From NCBI GenBank assembly GCA_038209775.1, contig JBBQXK010000020.1:1-64000 (forward strand): a stretch of DNA of 64,000 nt, in the 5' to 3' direction. Each line of letters opens with the position of its first letter. Position 1 is the first letter of the stretch. The notes beneath the pieces were generated by a model that saw nothing but the letters and a program-made list of their open reading frames with translations, searched no databases and was not told the origin of the DNA. Origin of the DNA: JBBQXK01 sp038209775 (GTDB lineage Bacteria > Pseudomonadota > Alphaproteobacteria > Rhodobacterales > Rhodobacteraceae). The translations under genes and the position numbers were made by a program. Shown in pieces: positions 51,607-60,566 of the stretch.

Positions 51607-53205
51607 TTACTTGGTGATGGTCCAGTAGGTCGTCGAATCCGTCGCCCCACCGGCGTAGAAACCTTGCACGTTGGCGCGCATCGCGTCCTGACGGGCCTGC
51701 TGGAACATCATGACAAAGGCCGAATTGTCGCGATGCCTGCGCTGGATCTCTTCGTACATCGCCTTGCGCTTTTCGGTGTCCTTCTCGACCACGGCGGCAT
51801 CGGTCATCGCGTTCAGCTCACCCGGTTCCCACGCCGTGCGCCACGCGAGGTATCCGGTGGCCCCTGCCGCGTCGCTGTTGTCGGGGTTCTGCGCAAAGGT
51901 CGACGCGTTGGTGTGCGGATCGGGATAGTCCGGGCCCCAGGTTTGCAGCGTCATCTCGTGCGTACGCCCGCGATAGATGGCAAGCCCGGTCGCGCCGTCG
52001 CCCACATCCAGCACCAGATTGATCCCGGCCTGCGCGAACGTGTTCTGCAGCGAGGTGGCGATATCCAGCCGTTCCTGGTTGTTGCGGACGGTGAACTTGA
52101 CCTCCAGCGGCAGCGGCACACCCGATTCCACCATCAGCGCCTTGGCCTTTTCGATATCCAGCGAATAGGGCGTCTCGCTCAGCGCACCAAGGAAACCCTG
52201 CGGCAGGAATGCCTGATGCACCACCCACTGACCCTTGAGGATGCTGTCGGTCATGCCCTTGTAGTCCACCGCCCAGCGCATCGCCTCTTGCACCTTGGGG
52301 TTGGTCAGTTCGGCCTTCTTCTGGTTCAGCGCCAGATAATACAGCTGCCCGCCCACATCGCTCTGGATCTTGACGTCGGCATTGCCCGCCAGCCCGTCGA
52401 TATCGGTCGGCGTCATCTCACGCGCGATGTCGATATCGCCCTTTTCCAGCAGCAGCCGCTCGGTCGCGCCTTCGGGGATGTGCTGCATGAACACGTTCTT
52501 GATCTTGGCATCACCGCGCCAGTGGCCTGGCCGCGCCTCAAGCACATAGCCTTCGTTCGGTTTGAAGGATTTCAGGACATAGGCCCCGGTCCCCGCACTG
52601 TTGGCCTTGAGCCAGGCATTGCCCATGTCGCCGTCAACCTCGTGCGACATGACGGTTTTCATGTCGACGATGTTGGCCACACCGGCGGTCAGACAGTTGT
52701 AGACGAACGACGGCGCATAGGCCTTGTCGGTCTTGAGGGTGACGGTATCGCCGTCAAAGGTAATCATCTGATCGACGTTTTCCGGCGTCAGGCCGAACTG
52801 GGTCAGGATGAACGCCGGGGTCTTGTTCAACAGCACCACACGGCGCAGCGACAGCGCGGCATCTTCCGCCGTCATCGGATTGCCGCTGCTGAAGGTGATG
52901 CCCGACTTGATCTTGAACGTATAGGTCACGCCGTCATCGGCCAGCGACCAGCTTTCGGCCAGACCGGGTACCAGCTCATCCGGGCGGACGGGGTCCAGCT
53001 CGATCATCGTGTCATAGACGTTGTTGTTCAGGTCAACGCCCGAAAACTCGAACGCCTCATGCGGGTCGATCGACACGATGTCGTCAATGGCATCGGCCAC
53101 CACCAGCGTATCGGCAGGCGTCTCGGCCAAAAGGGCCATCGGCGACGTGCCGGACATCAGCACGGCCAAAGCGGCCGCACGGGCAAATCCATGCGTCAAC
53201 TGCAT
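51607..53205 (-). CDS. ABC transporter substrate-binding protein, family 5 (peptide/opine-type)
   Basis: 532 residues with a Sec signal peptide (AAALAVLMSGTSPMALLAETP). Family 5 solute-binding fold is shown by DPHEAFEFSGVDLNNNVYDTMI, LVPGLAESWSLADDGVTYTFKIKSGI, TGAYVLKSFKPNEGYVLEA and EALRW-like AMRWAVDYKGM. Substrates of the family are peptides, opines, sugars or nickel; the sequence does not decide which. GGGAGATGG precedes the ATG. First gene of the transporter operon. Confidence 0.9.
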   Translation of the reverse strand: MQLTHGFARAAALAVLMSGTSPMALLAETPADTLVVADAIDDIVSIDPHEAFEFSGVDLNNNVYDTMIELDPVRPDELVPGLAESWSLADDGVTYTFKIKSGITFSSGNPMTAEDAALSLRRVVLLNKTPAFILTQFGLTPENVDQMITFDGDTVTLKTDKAYAPSFVYNCLTAGVANIVDMKTVMSHEVDGDMGNAWLKANSAGTGAYVLKSFKPNEGYVLEARPGHWRGDAKIKNVFMQHIPEGATERLLLEKGDIDIAREMTPTDIDGLAGNADVKIQSDVGGQLYYLALNQKKAELTNPKVQEAMRWAVDYKGMTDSILKGQWVVHQAFLPQGFLGALSETPYSLDIEKAKALMVESGVPLPLEVKFTVRNNQERLDIATSLQNTFAQAGINLVLDVGDGATGLAIYRGRTHEMTLQTWGPDYPDPHTNASTFAQNPDNSDAAGATGYLAWRTAWEPGELNAMTDAAVVEKDTEKRKAMYEEIQRRHRDNSAFVMMFQQARQDAMRANVQGFYAGGATDSTTYWTITK

Positions 53206-53636
53206 TTTCCATCTCCCAGGTGATTTGTTATGTCAGACCCGGTCTTATGCCGGTCCATTGACCAACTGGACAAATCTGCGGCGGCGCTGTCAACGACATT
53301 CGGTGTGCAGGGCCCCGAAAGCCCCAATTCCGCCCAAACCGGACGCCGCCGGCCCCGAAACAGCCCCCAAGGTGACCGACGCGGCGGCGACAAAGGGCCG
53401 GGCCGCGGCCCCTGCGCCGTGGCGCGCCGGCGGCACCGCAAGGTGCCCGGCCTTTCGCAGTCCAGACACCGCAGGTATTTCCGGCTGCCGCCCCCATACC
53501 GATGTCGCAGCCTTCCCCGCCACACGACAACGGGCGGTACTTTTCCGGCTGACCGATGGCCCGCCATCGGTCCCGTGACGCAGGGTTCCGCACACCCCCC
53601 TGTCCCCTGACGCGGCGTTTTGCTATCACGCCGCCC
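53206..53636. other. Divergent intergenic region, no gene recognised
   Basis: 431 bases between the divergent peptide-type ABC operon and rimO. A TTGACA on the minus strand about 85-90 bases before the binding-protein start is a possible -35 element without a good -10. The rest is very GC-rich with short self-complementary patches and open frames that look like composition artefacts. Confidence 0.4.
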
Positions 53637-55037
53637 ATGTCACAAAACCCAAGCCCCCTCCGCCCCGATCTTGCCCGCAGCCTGATCCCCGACACCCGGC
53701 GCACCGATCCGCGCCGCACGGGGCAGCCCACCATCGGCATGGTCAGCCTTGGCTGCCCCAAGGCGCTGGTCGACAGCGAACGCATCCTGACCCGCCTGCG
53801 CGCCGAGGGCTATGCGATCAGCCCCGATTATCAGGGTGCCGATGCGGTGATCGTGAACACCTGCGGTTTTCTCGACAGCGCCAAGGCCGAAAGCCTGGAT
53901 GCGATCGGCGAGGCGCTGACGGCAAATGGCCGCGTGATCGTCACCGGCTGCCTTGGTGCCGAACCCGACTATATCACCGGAGCACATCCCCGCGTGCTGG
54001 CGGTGACCGGCCCGCACCAGTATGAGGCGGTGCTGGATGCCGTCCACGCCGCCGTCCCGCCATCCCCCGATCCGTTCATTGACCTTCTGCCGGCCTCGGC
54101 GGTGACGCTCACCCCCCGCCACTACAGCTATCTGAAGATTTCAGAGGGCTGCAACCACAAGTGCAAATTCTGCATCATCCCCGACATGCGCGGCCGCCTC
54201 GTCAGCCGCCCCGCCCATGCAGTGATCCGCGAGGCCGAAAGGCTGGTCGCGGCAGGGGTGCGCGAACTCCTTGTCATCAGCCAGGACACCTCGGCCTACG
54301 GCGTTGACCTCAAACACGAAACCGCCAAGGGCCACCGCGCCCACATCACCGACCTTGCCCGCGATCTGGGGTCGCTTGGCGCCTGGGTGCGGCTGCATTA
54401 CGTCTATCCCTATCCGCATGTCCGCGACCTGATCCCGCTGATGGCCGCCCATTCCGAAACGGGGGGCCTTGTCCTGCCCTACCTCGACATCCCCTTCCAG
54501 CACGCCCACCCCGACACCCTGCGCCGTATGGCCCGCCCTGCGGCGGCGGCGAAAACGCTTGACGAAATCGCCGCCTGGCGCGCCGTCTGCCCCGACCTTA
54601 CCCTGCGCTCGACCTTCATCGTCGGCTACCCGGGCGAGACCGAGGCCGAATTCCAGACCCTCCTCGACTGGCTGGATGAGGCGCAACTGGACCGCGTCGG
54701 CTGCTTTCAATACGAAAACGTCAAGGGTGCCCGGTCGAACGCGCTGCCCGACCATGTGCCACCCGAGGTGAAGCAGGACAGGTTTGACCGGTTCATGGAA
54801 AAGGCCCAAGGGATATCCGAGGCGAAACTAGCGGCCAAGGTCGGCCGCATCCTGCCGGTGATCGTCGATCTGGTGGACGACGAAGGCGCCACCTGCCGCA
54901 CCATGGCCGACGCCCCCGAAATCGACGGTAACCTCTTTATTGACGAGGGGTTCGCCCACCTCTCGCCCGGTGACATCGTGCAGGTCGTGGTGGACGAGGC
55001 GGGGGAGTATGATCTGTGGGGCCGATGCGCCGATTGA
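53637..55037 (+). CDS. rimO: Ribosomal protein uS12 methylthiotransferase RimO
   Basis: Radical SAM enzyme that adds a methylthio group to an aspartate of ribosomal protein S12. 466 residues from MSQNPSPLRPD (ATG 53637). The N-terminal UPF0004 domain has three Cys (MVSLGCPKAL, VNTCGFLD, VTGCLGA) for one 4Fe-4S cluster, the radical SAM motif CNHKCKFC lies at 172-179, and a C-terminal TRAM domain ends the protein. All cluster ligands are present. Confidence 0.95.
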   Translation: MSQNPSPLRPDLARSLIPDTRRTDPRRTGQPTIGMVSLGCPKALVDSERILTRLRAEGYAISPDYQGADAVIVNTCGFLDSAKAESLDAIGEALTANGRVIVTGCLGAEPDYITGAHPRVLAVTGPHQYEAVLDAVHAAVPPSPDPFIDLLPASAVTLTPRHYSYLKISEGCNHKCKFCIIPDMRGRLVSRPAHAVIREAERLVAAGVRELLVISQDTSAYGVDLKHETAKGHRAHITDLARDLGSLGAWVRLHYVYPYPHVRDLIPLMAAHSETGGLVLPYLDIPFQHAHPDTLRRMARPAAAAKTLDEIAAWRAVCPDLTLRSTFIVGYPGETEAEFQTLLDWLDEAQLDRVGCFQYENVKGARSNALPDHVPPEVKQDRFDRFMEKAQGISEAKLAAKVGRILPVIVDLVDDEGATCRTMADAPEIDGNLFIDEGFAHLSPGDIVQVVVDEAGEYDLWGRCAD

Positions 55038-55063
55038 CACAGATACTGCCGCCGCTCTAGCCT

Positions 55064-55128
55064 TCCTTTCGCCGGATGACGCGGATCATCGTCTTTTCCG
55101 ATGACTGCGCATTGCACCGGCGAAAGGA
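55064..55128 (+). promoter_or_regulatory. Hairpin that would mask a ribosome-binding site
   Basis: TCCTTTCGCCGG (55064-55075) is perfectly complementary to CCGGCGAAAGGA (55117-55128) across a 41-base loop. The right arm contains the AAAGGA ribosome-binding site of the gene at 55138, so the folded form would block its translation. A TTTTT run follows the stem, so it may instead or also terminate rimO transcription. Confidence 0.55.
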
Positions 55129-55137
55129 TTTTTGACG

Positions 55138-56112
55138 ATGGATATTGAAGAGGCCCGCGCATGGGCCGCCAGTCCGGCAGTGCAGCGCTACCTCGAACAG
55201 ATCGACAGCGGCGCCGATGCGGCAATGGATACCGCCCGGTCCACCCAATCCTCGATGCGGCTCTTTCCCGGCAGCGTGCTGGCCGAGTATCGGCGCACCT
55301 CCGACAATCTCGACCGCGCCGGCGGCGATTTCAACGCGGCCTTCAACCAGGTCACGCTTGGGCGGGCCCGCGACGGGCGGGCCGCACTCGCGGCCTACCG
55401 CGACTATGTCGGTGCACTGATCCTGCTCGAGGCGCAGAACGTGCGGTTCGAGGCCTATGTGCGCGCCAACGTGATCGAACTGGCAACCCGCTTCATCGAC
55501 GCCTCGATCACCATAACCGTGCGCCTGCGCCGCCGTTTTCGTGATGTCGAGGCCCAGTTGCGCCAGTTGCAGCGCGACCTTCCGCGCCTGCGCCGCGAGA
55601 TCCCCGAAGCCGAGGCGCAACGCGTCCTGAACGTGATGATCGCGGGTGTCAGCCTGCTGTTGCCCGAAGTCACGATCGGCGCCGCCGTGGTGATTGCCGC
55701 AAGCACATTCACCGTGCAGATCCTTGTTGACAACGCCCTTGGCCCCAACCGTGCCGGCGTCAGCGGTGTGGCAAACAATGCCGTGGGCGGCATCGTGTCG
55801 GTGCCCAGGCGCATTCCCGCGCCCTGGCGCGCTTTTGGCGGGGCGGCCACCGCCCTCATCAGTTTCGTGCAGGACAATGGCGAGATCGCCGATGGCCACC
55901 GCAACCTGCGGACCGCAATGCGTACCATCGAATCGCTGATGGCCGAAATGCCGCGTCTGATCCGGGCGTTGCGTACGGGCGTCGACGATATCGAGGCGGC
56001 GCAGAGCCTGCTCGAAGGTGCGGTGCGGTCGGCGCGGTCTGCCGCAGACACCTACCGCGCCCGCGAATCCGAATACCGCGCCCTTGAGCGTGAACTTGCG
56101 GCGCTGCGCTGA
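55138..56112 (+). CDS. Unrecognised helical protein with central hydrophobic segment
   Basis: 324 residues; I recognise no family. Residues 1-160 are long amphipathic helices rich in Ala, Arg and Glu (FRDVEAQLRQLQRDLPRLRR), residues about 163-198 form a hydrophobic stretch (VLNVMIAGVSLLL and GAAVVIAAS), a Gly/Pro-rich bend follows, and 250-324 are again helical. No signal peptide. The layout of helix bundle plus buried hydrophobic hairpin is seen in pore-forming toxins and some secreted effectors, but this is only shape, not homology. ATG 55138 is chosen over TTG 55132. AAAGGA upstream lies in a predicted hairpin. A small unknown gene follows. Confidence 0.7.
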   Translation: MDIEEARAWAASPAVQRYLEQIDSGADAAMDTARSTQSSMRLFPGSVLAEYRRTSDNLDRAGGDFNAAFNQVTLGRARDGRAALAAYRDYVGALILLEAQNVRFEAYVRANVIELATRFIDASITITVRLRRRFRDVEAQLRQLQRDLPRLRREIPEAEAQRVLNVMIAGVSLLLPEVTIGAAVVIAASTFTVQILVDNALGPNRAGVSGVANNAVGGIVSVPRRIPAPWRAFGGAATALISFVQDNGEIADGHRNLRTAMRTIESLMAEMPRLIRALRTGVDDIEAAQSLLEGAVRSARSAADTYRARESEYRALERELAALR

Positions 56113-56228
56113 ACGCGCGGCTCCCCCTCAACGCTGCAGGTTGCGCGGGCGGGTCGCTGTGCCCATTGCCCCCCGCCACCGCTCCGGTCTAGCCTGTCCC
56201 GTTCACGTCACACATTGGAGGGCTTCGC

Positions 56229-56432
56229 ATGTTTCTGATCGCGGTTCACGATCACGATGGCAAACAATACCAGATCAACGGCGGCAGCATCGCCCATTAC
56301 ACCAAGTCGGCGACCGGCAAGGGGTCGGTCATCGCGTTCTCGGTGGTCTCGAACGGCACATTCCTGACGATGGAAGTTGCCGATACCCCCGAACAGATCA
56401 CCACCCTCGTCAACGCCAAACTGCGCAAGTAG
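56229..56432 (+). CDS. Small hypothetical protein
   Basis: 67 residues, soluble, probably mostly beta strands (MFLIAVHDHDGKQYQINGGS, SVVSNGTFLTMEVADTP). A very good GGAGGG site seven bases before the ATG supports translation. It lies 116 bases after the helical protein gene on the same strand and might be its partner, though no direct evidence shows that. No family recognised. Confidence 0.6.
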   Translation: MFLIAVHDHDGKQYQINGGSIAHYTKSATGKGSVIAFSVVSNGTFLTMEVADTPEQITTLVNAKLRK

Positions 56433-56738
56433 ACCGGCCCCCCCGCAGCAGGCCCCCCACGCATTGGCTGACATGGGGCCGGCAAAGTGGCGGACGGTCA
56501 CCCGTCCGCCCGCCTCGGCCCGGTCTGCCGCCAGACCCGGGCCCGCAGGGGTTAACCCCGGAATGGCCATGCTTTCGCGCCATGCGCCCGACTGCCCCGG
56601 CAACCCCCGCGTCGGCTGGCGGCTTGCCGGTCGCTCCGTTCGGTGAAATGGTGCCCATCGCATCCCACTGGGTACAGCTTGGGTGCGAAGGGCGGGCCAT
56701 GCTGCCCGCGGCCAGCCTCCGGAACAGACGAACAGCGG
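56433..56738. other. Intergenic region with hairpins
   Basis: 306 bases without a convincing gene. A nine-pair hairpin GGCGGACGG-tcac-CCGTCCGCC (56489-56510) lies about 57 bases after the small gene and could end its transcript; a palindrome GGGGTTAACCCC is at 56548-56559. The in-frame extension of the HAD gene to 56643 is not used. Confidence 0.4.
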
Positions 56739-57410
56739 ATGACCCCCTTCCAACTCATCATCTTCGATTGCGACGGCGTCCTGATCGACAGCGAGATCAT
56801 CAGCGCCCGCATGCTGATCGGCGAACTGGCGCGCCTTGGGGTCACCATCGACCTGCCTTACGTCACCCGGCACTTTCTGGGGCGCAGCTATCCCGTGGTG
56901 ATGCAGCAGATCCGCCATGATTTCGGGCTGGACCTGCCACCGGCATTCGAGGTGGCCTACCGCGAACGCCTGATGGCCGCGTTCGAGGCGGAACTGCGCA
57001 TCATGCCCGGCGTGGCCGAGGTGCTGGCCTCGGTGGCGCTGCCGTTCTGCGTGGCCACCTCGTCCAGTCAGGGCCGGGCCGAACGGTCGCTGGCGCTGGT
57101 GGGTCTTGGGCATCTGGCCGGACCGCGCCTATTCACCGCAGGCACCGTCGCACGCGGCAAGCCGGCCCCCGACCTGTTCCTGCACGCCGCCGCCGCCTGC
57201 GGCGTCGATCCTGCGGCCTGCCTCGTGGTCGAGGACAGCCTGAACGGCATCCGCGCCGCCCTTTGCGCCGGGATGGAGGTCTGGCGCTTTGCCGGTGGCA
57301 GCCATCTGGCGGGGCAGGGGGGGGGTGAGCCTGACGACGCCAGACCCCACCGCCATTTCACCCGCTTCGCCGATTTCTTCACGCTTGACCCGCGCATCCG
57401 GCCCCGCTGA
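56739..57410 (+). CDS. HAD-superfamily phosphatase (phosphoglycolate-phosphatase-like)
   Basis: 223 residues from MTPFQLIIFDCDGVLIDSE (ATG 56739). Motif I FDCDGVLIDSE with the nucleophile Asp, motif II CVATSSSQ, motif III Lys in GKPAPDLFLHAAAACGV and motif IV VVEDSLNGI are complete. The helical cap after motif I places it with beta-phosphoglucomutase/phosphoglycolate-type HAD enzymes. Substrate unknown. Confidence 0.88.
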   Translation: MTPFQLIIFDCDGVLIDSEIISARMLIGELARLGVTIDLPYVTRHFLGRSYPVVMQQIRHDFGLDLPPAFEVAYRERLMAAFEAELRIMPGVAEVLASVALPFCVATSSSQGRAERSLALVGLGHLAGPRLFTAGTVARGKPAPDLFLHAAAACGVDPAACLVVEDSLNGIRAALCAGMEVWRFAGGSHLAGQGGGEPDDARPHRHFTRFADFFTLDPRIRPR

Positions 57411-57434
57411 TGGCCCCCCGCTGACGCCCGCCGG

Positions 57435-58610
57435 TCAGTGCACCCGTGCGGCCACCTCGGCGGCATAGCGCGCCGTCATGTCCTCGACCGCCTGCGCGTG
57501 TTTGGCCGCAAGATCGGGGCGCAGCTTTTCGGCGCGCGCCGCCGCGTCCATCGTCGGCGCATAATGCCCCTGCACCTGCGGCATCACATGCCGCGCGATC
57601 ATCTCATAGGATTTATGCGTGGCCGCCGGATCAGCCCAGTTGTGCGCCAGCATCAGGTACGCCCCGAACCCGCCGTTCGATTGCGCCTGCAACCGCTGGA
57701 TCTGGGCCACCGCCATGTCGGGGGTGCCGATGGCACCAAAGCCGCTTTCGTTCACGAACTGGATCATCTCTTTCACGTTGTTGCCGGGCACCGCCATCTG
57801 CGGAAAGGCGGCAACCGCCTGAAAGTAATGGAACCACTGCTCCATCCCGTACTCCACATCGCGGTACGCCTGATCCATCGTGTCGGCGATATGCACCATC
57901 CCCACCAGCCGCCACTGGGACCGGTCCACGGTCTTGCCATGCAACTGCGCCTCGGTCTCGGCCACGTTCCAGTGCAGTGCCAGCGCGTCGAACCCCGCGG
58001 CAGTGGTCGCCCCGATGGAAATCAACCCCACCCCATGCCGCCCCGCCAGACGCGGCCCGGCAGGTGACGCGACCGCCGCCGTCACGATGTCGAACAGCGG
58101 TTCCGAATAGGGCCGCAGGTGCAGCCGCGCCTCGCGCAGATCCCAGCGGTCATTCTTGAAGGTGACCGGTTCGTCACTTGTCAAAAGCTGCATGATGACG
58201 CCCAGACTGTCCTCCAGAAGGCCCCGCGTCTGGCTGGGATCGATCCCGATCATCCGCGCGTCCGTCGGCAGCGCCCCCGGCCCCACTCCCATCATCACGC
58301 GGCCCCGGGTCAGATGGTCCAGCAATACCATCCGCTCGGCCACCCACAGCGGGTTGTGATACGACAGGCTGGTCACCCCGGTGCCCAGCTTGATGTGCCG
58401 CGTCCGCTCGGCGGCGGCGGCGATGAAGATCTCGGGGCTGGCGATGATCTCGGACCCCGCCGAATGATGCTCGCCGATCCAGGCCTCGTCATAGCCCAGC
58501 CGGTCCAGATGCTGCACCAGTTCCAGATCGTTCTGCAGGGCCAGCGTCGGGTTCACCCCGGGCTTGTGAAACGGGGCCAGAAAAATTCCGAAACGCGTGC
58601 GATGCGGCAT
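57435..58610 (-). CDS. LLM-class (luciferase-like) flavin-dependent oxidoreductase
   Basis: 391-residue TIM-barrel flavin monooxygenase of the bacterial luciferase family: FGIFLAPFHKPG, YDEAWIGEHHSAG, LGTGVTSLSYHNPLWVAE, RVMMGVGPGALPTDARMIG. It resembles limonene-1,2-monooxygenase-like members; these need reduced FMN from a separate reductase, none of which is adjacent. Converges on the HAD gene. Confidence 0.87.
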   Translation of the reverse strand: MPHRTRFGIFLAPFHKPGVNPTLALQNDLELVQHLDRLGYDEAWIGEHHSAGSEIIASPEIFIAAAAERTRHIKLGTGVTSLSYHNPLWVAERMVLLDHLTRGRVMMGVGPGALPTDARMIGIDPSQTRGLLEDSLGVIMQLLTSDEPVTFKNDRWDLREARLHLRPYSEPLFDIVTAAVASPAGPRLAGRHGVGLISIGATTAAGFDALALHWNVAETEAQLHGKTVDRSQWRLVGMVHIADTMDQAYRDVEYGMEQWFHYFQAVAAFPQMAVPGNNVKEMIQFVNESGFGAIGTPDMAVAQIQRLQAQSNGGFGAYLMLAHNWADPAATHKSYEMIARHVMPQVQGHYAPTMDAAARAEKLRPDLAAKHAQAVEDMTARYAAEVAARVH

Positions 58611-59072
58611 GGTGATCCTCCGGTGAATGGCCGCGCCTCCCCGCGCGGTTCGGGCACGATAGCCCGTGGGTTGAGTGTTCGTGCGAAACGCCCCCGCGTC
58701 AATCGTCCTGAACTGGCCTGAGCAAGTTGCCCCTTTCCCGGCAACGCGGCACCCAGCGGCAACGCCGCTGCGGAGTTTTCAAAAACTCCGCCCCGATTTC
58801 TTTGAAGAAATCGGCTTGCACCGCGCAAGGTCGTGCGCGACGCCCGCTGCACGTCCATCAGCCCCCATACTGCGCTGATCCCTCCCCCCCGGGGTTGACT
58901 TGCCCGCCCAAGGCGCATATCCGCCCCCTCAATCCCCGAAGGCCCATGCCTTCGGTCCCTTGGCCCAAGCCGGGATCGACATCTGCCAGCGCGTTGCGCC
59001 CGCAGGTGCCTTTGCCCATTGGACCGCCGCCGCCTGTCCCCATATCGGGGGCTGACCCTGTTGGAGTGACCG
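58611..59072. other. Divergent intergenic region upstream of ffh
   Basis: 462 bases between the divergent flavin oxidoreductase gene and ffh. It contains the second double-hairpin repeat (58771-58813) and a hairpin CCGAAGGC-ccat-GCCTTCGG (58936-58955). No 4.5S RNA gene was recognised. Promoters for both genes are expected but not identified. Confidence 0.5.
58771..58813. repeat. Double-hairpin dispersed repeat, copy 2
   Basis: CGGAGTTTTCAAAAACTCCG (58771-58790) and CGATTTCTTTGAAGAAATCG (58794-58813) are identical to the two palindromes at 36881-36923, again three bases apart. Some similarity continues to the left (a shared GCACCCAGC). This copy lies between divergent genes, so it cannot be a simple shared terminator. 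Confidence 0.85.
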
Positions 59073-60566
59073 ATGTTCGAATCCCTCTCCGAACGCCTTG
59101 GCGGCGTGTTCGACCGGCTGACCCGCGCCGGTGCCCTGACCGAGGCTGACGTGGTGGCCGCCCTGCGCGAGGTGCGCGTGGCATTGCTTGAGGCTGACGT
59201 GTCCCTGCCCGTCGCCCGCGACTTCATCAAGCGGGTGCAGGACAAGGCCACCGGCGTTGCCGTCACCAAATCCATCACCCCCGGTCAGATGGTGGTCAAG
59301 ATCGTCCATGACGAACTGATCCGCGTCCTGTCCGGCGACGGCCCCGCCGATGCCCTGAAAATCGACAACCCGCCTGCCGCCGTACTGATGGTCGGTCTGC
59401 AAGGCTCGGGCAAGACCACGACCACCGCGAAACTGGCGAAACGGCTCAAGGACCGGATGGGCAAGCGCGTCCTTCTGGCCAGCCTTGACACCAACCGCCC
59501 CGCCGCGATGGAACAGTTGCAGATCCTTGCCGGTCAGGTGGGCGTGGACTCGCTTCCCATCGTCAAGGGCGAAACCGCCGTCCAGATCGCCCGTCGCGCC
59601 AAAACCCAAGGCGCCATGGGCGGCTATGACGTGGTGTTCTACGACACCGCCGGCCGCCTGCATATCGACGACGTGCTGATGGATGAGGTGCAGGCGGTGC
59701 GCGACATCGTCCAGCCGCGCGAAACGCTCTTGGTGGTCGATGGCCTGACCGGTCAGGACGCCGTCCGCGTGGCGACCGAATTCGACGGCAAGCTGGGCAT
59801 CTCGGGTGTCGTCCTTACCCGCATGGACGGCGACGGTCGCGGCGGCGCGGCCCTGTCGATGCGCGCCGTCACCGGCAAACCCATCCGTTTCGTCGGCATG
59901 GGCGAAAAGATGGACGCGCTTGAGACGTTTGAGGCTGAACGTGTCGCCGGCCGCATCCTCGGCATGGGCGACATCGTGGCCTTGGTCGAAAAGGCGCAGG
60001 AAACGTTCGAGGCCGAGGCCGCCGAGCGGATGGCGAAACGCTTCGCCAAGGGCTTCTTCAACATGAACGACCTGCGGTTGCAGATGGAACAGATGCTCAA
60101 GATGGGCGGCATGCAGGGGCTGATGGGCATGATGCCCGGCATGGGCAAGATGCAGGCGGCGGCGAAAGAGGCCGGTTATGACGACCGCATGATCCACCGC
60201 CAGATCGCCCTCATCAACTCGATGACCAAAAAGGAACGCGCCAACCCCGACCTGCTGCAGGCCAGCCGCAAGAAACGTATCGCCACGGGTGCGGGGCAGG
60301 ATGTGTCCGACCTCAACCGTCTGCTCAAACAGCACCGCCAGATGGCGGATATGATGAAGAAGATGGGCAAGGGCGGCATGATGAAACAAGCGATGAAATC
60401 GCTGATGGGCAAGGGCGGCATGCCCGACCCGTCCAAGATGTCGCCCGACCAGCTGGCCGAAGCCGCACGCGGCATGAAAGAGGGCATGGGCAGCATGCCG
60501 CAGATGGGCATGCCCAAGGGCTTCACCCTGCCCGCGGGCCTGTCGGGGCTTGGCCGCAAGAAATGA
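59073..60566 (+). CDS. ffh: Signal recognition particle protein Ffh
   Basis: GTPase that binds 4.5S RNA and signal sequences to target nascent membrane proteins. 497 residues: N domain (1-90), G domain with GLQGSGKT (108-115) and DTAGR, and a Met-rich M domain (about 325-480, GMQGLMGMMPGMGKMQ). Start ATG 59073. The C-terminal tail is longer than in Escherichia coli and Met/Gly-rich. Its stop overlaps the first of six acetyltransferase genes by four bases. Confidence 0.97.
   Translation: MFESLSERLGGVFDRLTRAGALTEADVVAALREVRVALLEADVSLPVARDFIKRVQDKATGVAVTKSITPGQMVVKIVHDELIRVLSGDGPADALKIDNPPAAVLMVGLQGSGKTTTTAKLAKRLKDRMGKRVLLASLDTNRPAAMEQLQILAGQVGVDSLPIVKGETAVQIARRAKTQGAMGGYDVVFYDTAGRLHIDDVLMDEVQAVRDIVQPRETLLVVDGLTGQDAVRVATEFDGKLGISGVVLTRMDGDGRGGAALSMRAVTGKPIRFVGMGEKMDALETFEAERVAGRILGMGDIVALVEKAQETFEAEAAERMAKRFAKGFFNMNDLRLQMEQMLKMGGMQGLMGMMPGMGKMQAAAKEAGYDDRMIHRQIALINSMTKKERANPDLLQASRKKRIATGAGQDVSDLNRLLKQHRQMADMMKKMGKGGMMKQAMKSLMGKGGMPDPSKMSPDQLAEAARGMKEGMGSMPQMGMPKGFTLPAGLSGLGRKK

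Noticed and set aside
58611..59072. 4.5S RNA gene next to ffh
   Set aside because: No sequence with the conserved SRP RNA apical hairpin was seen; the hairpins present are short palindromes or the dispersed repeat.
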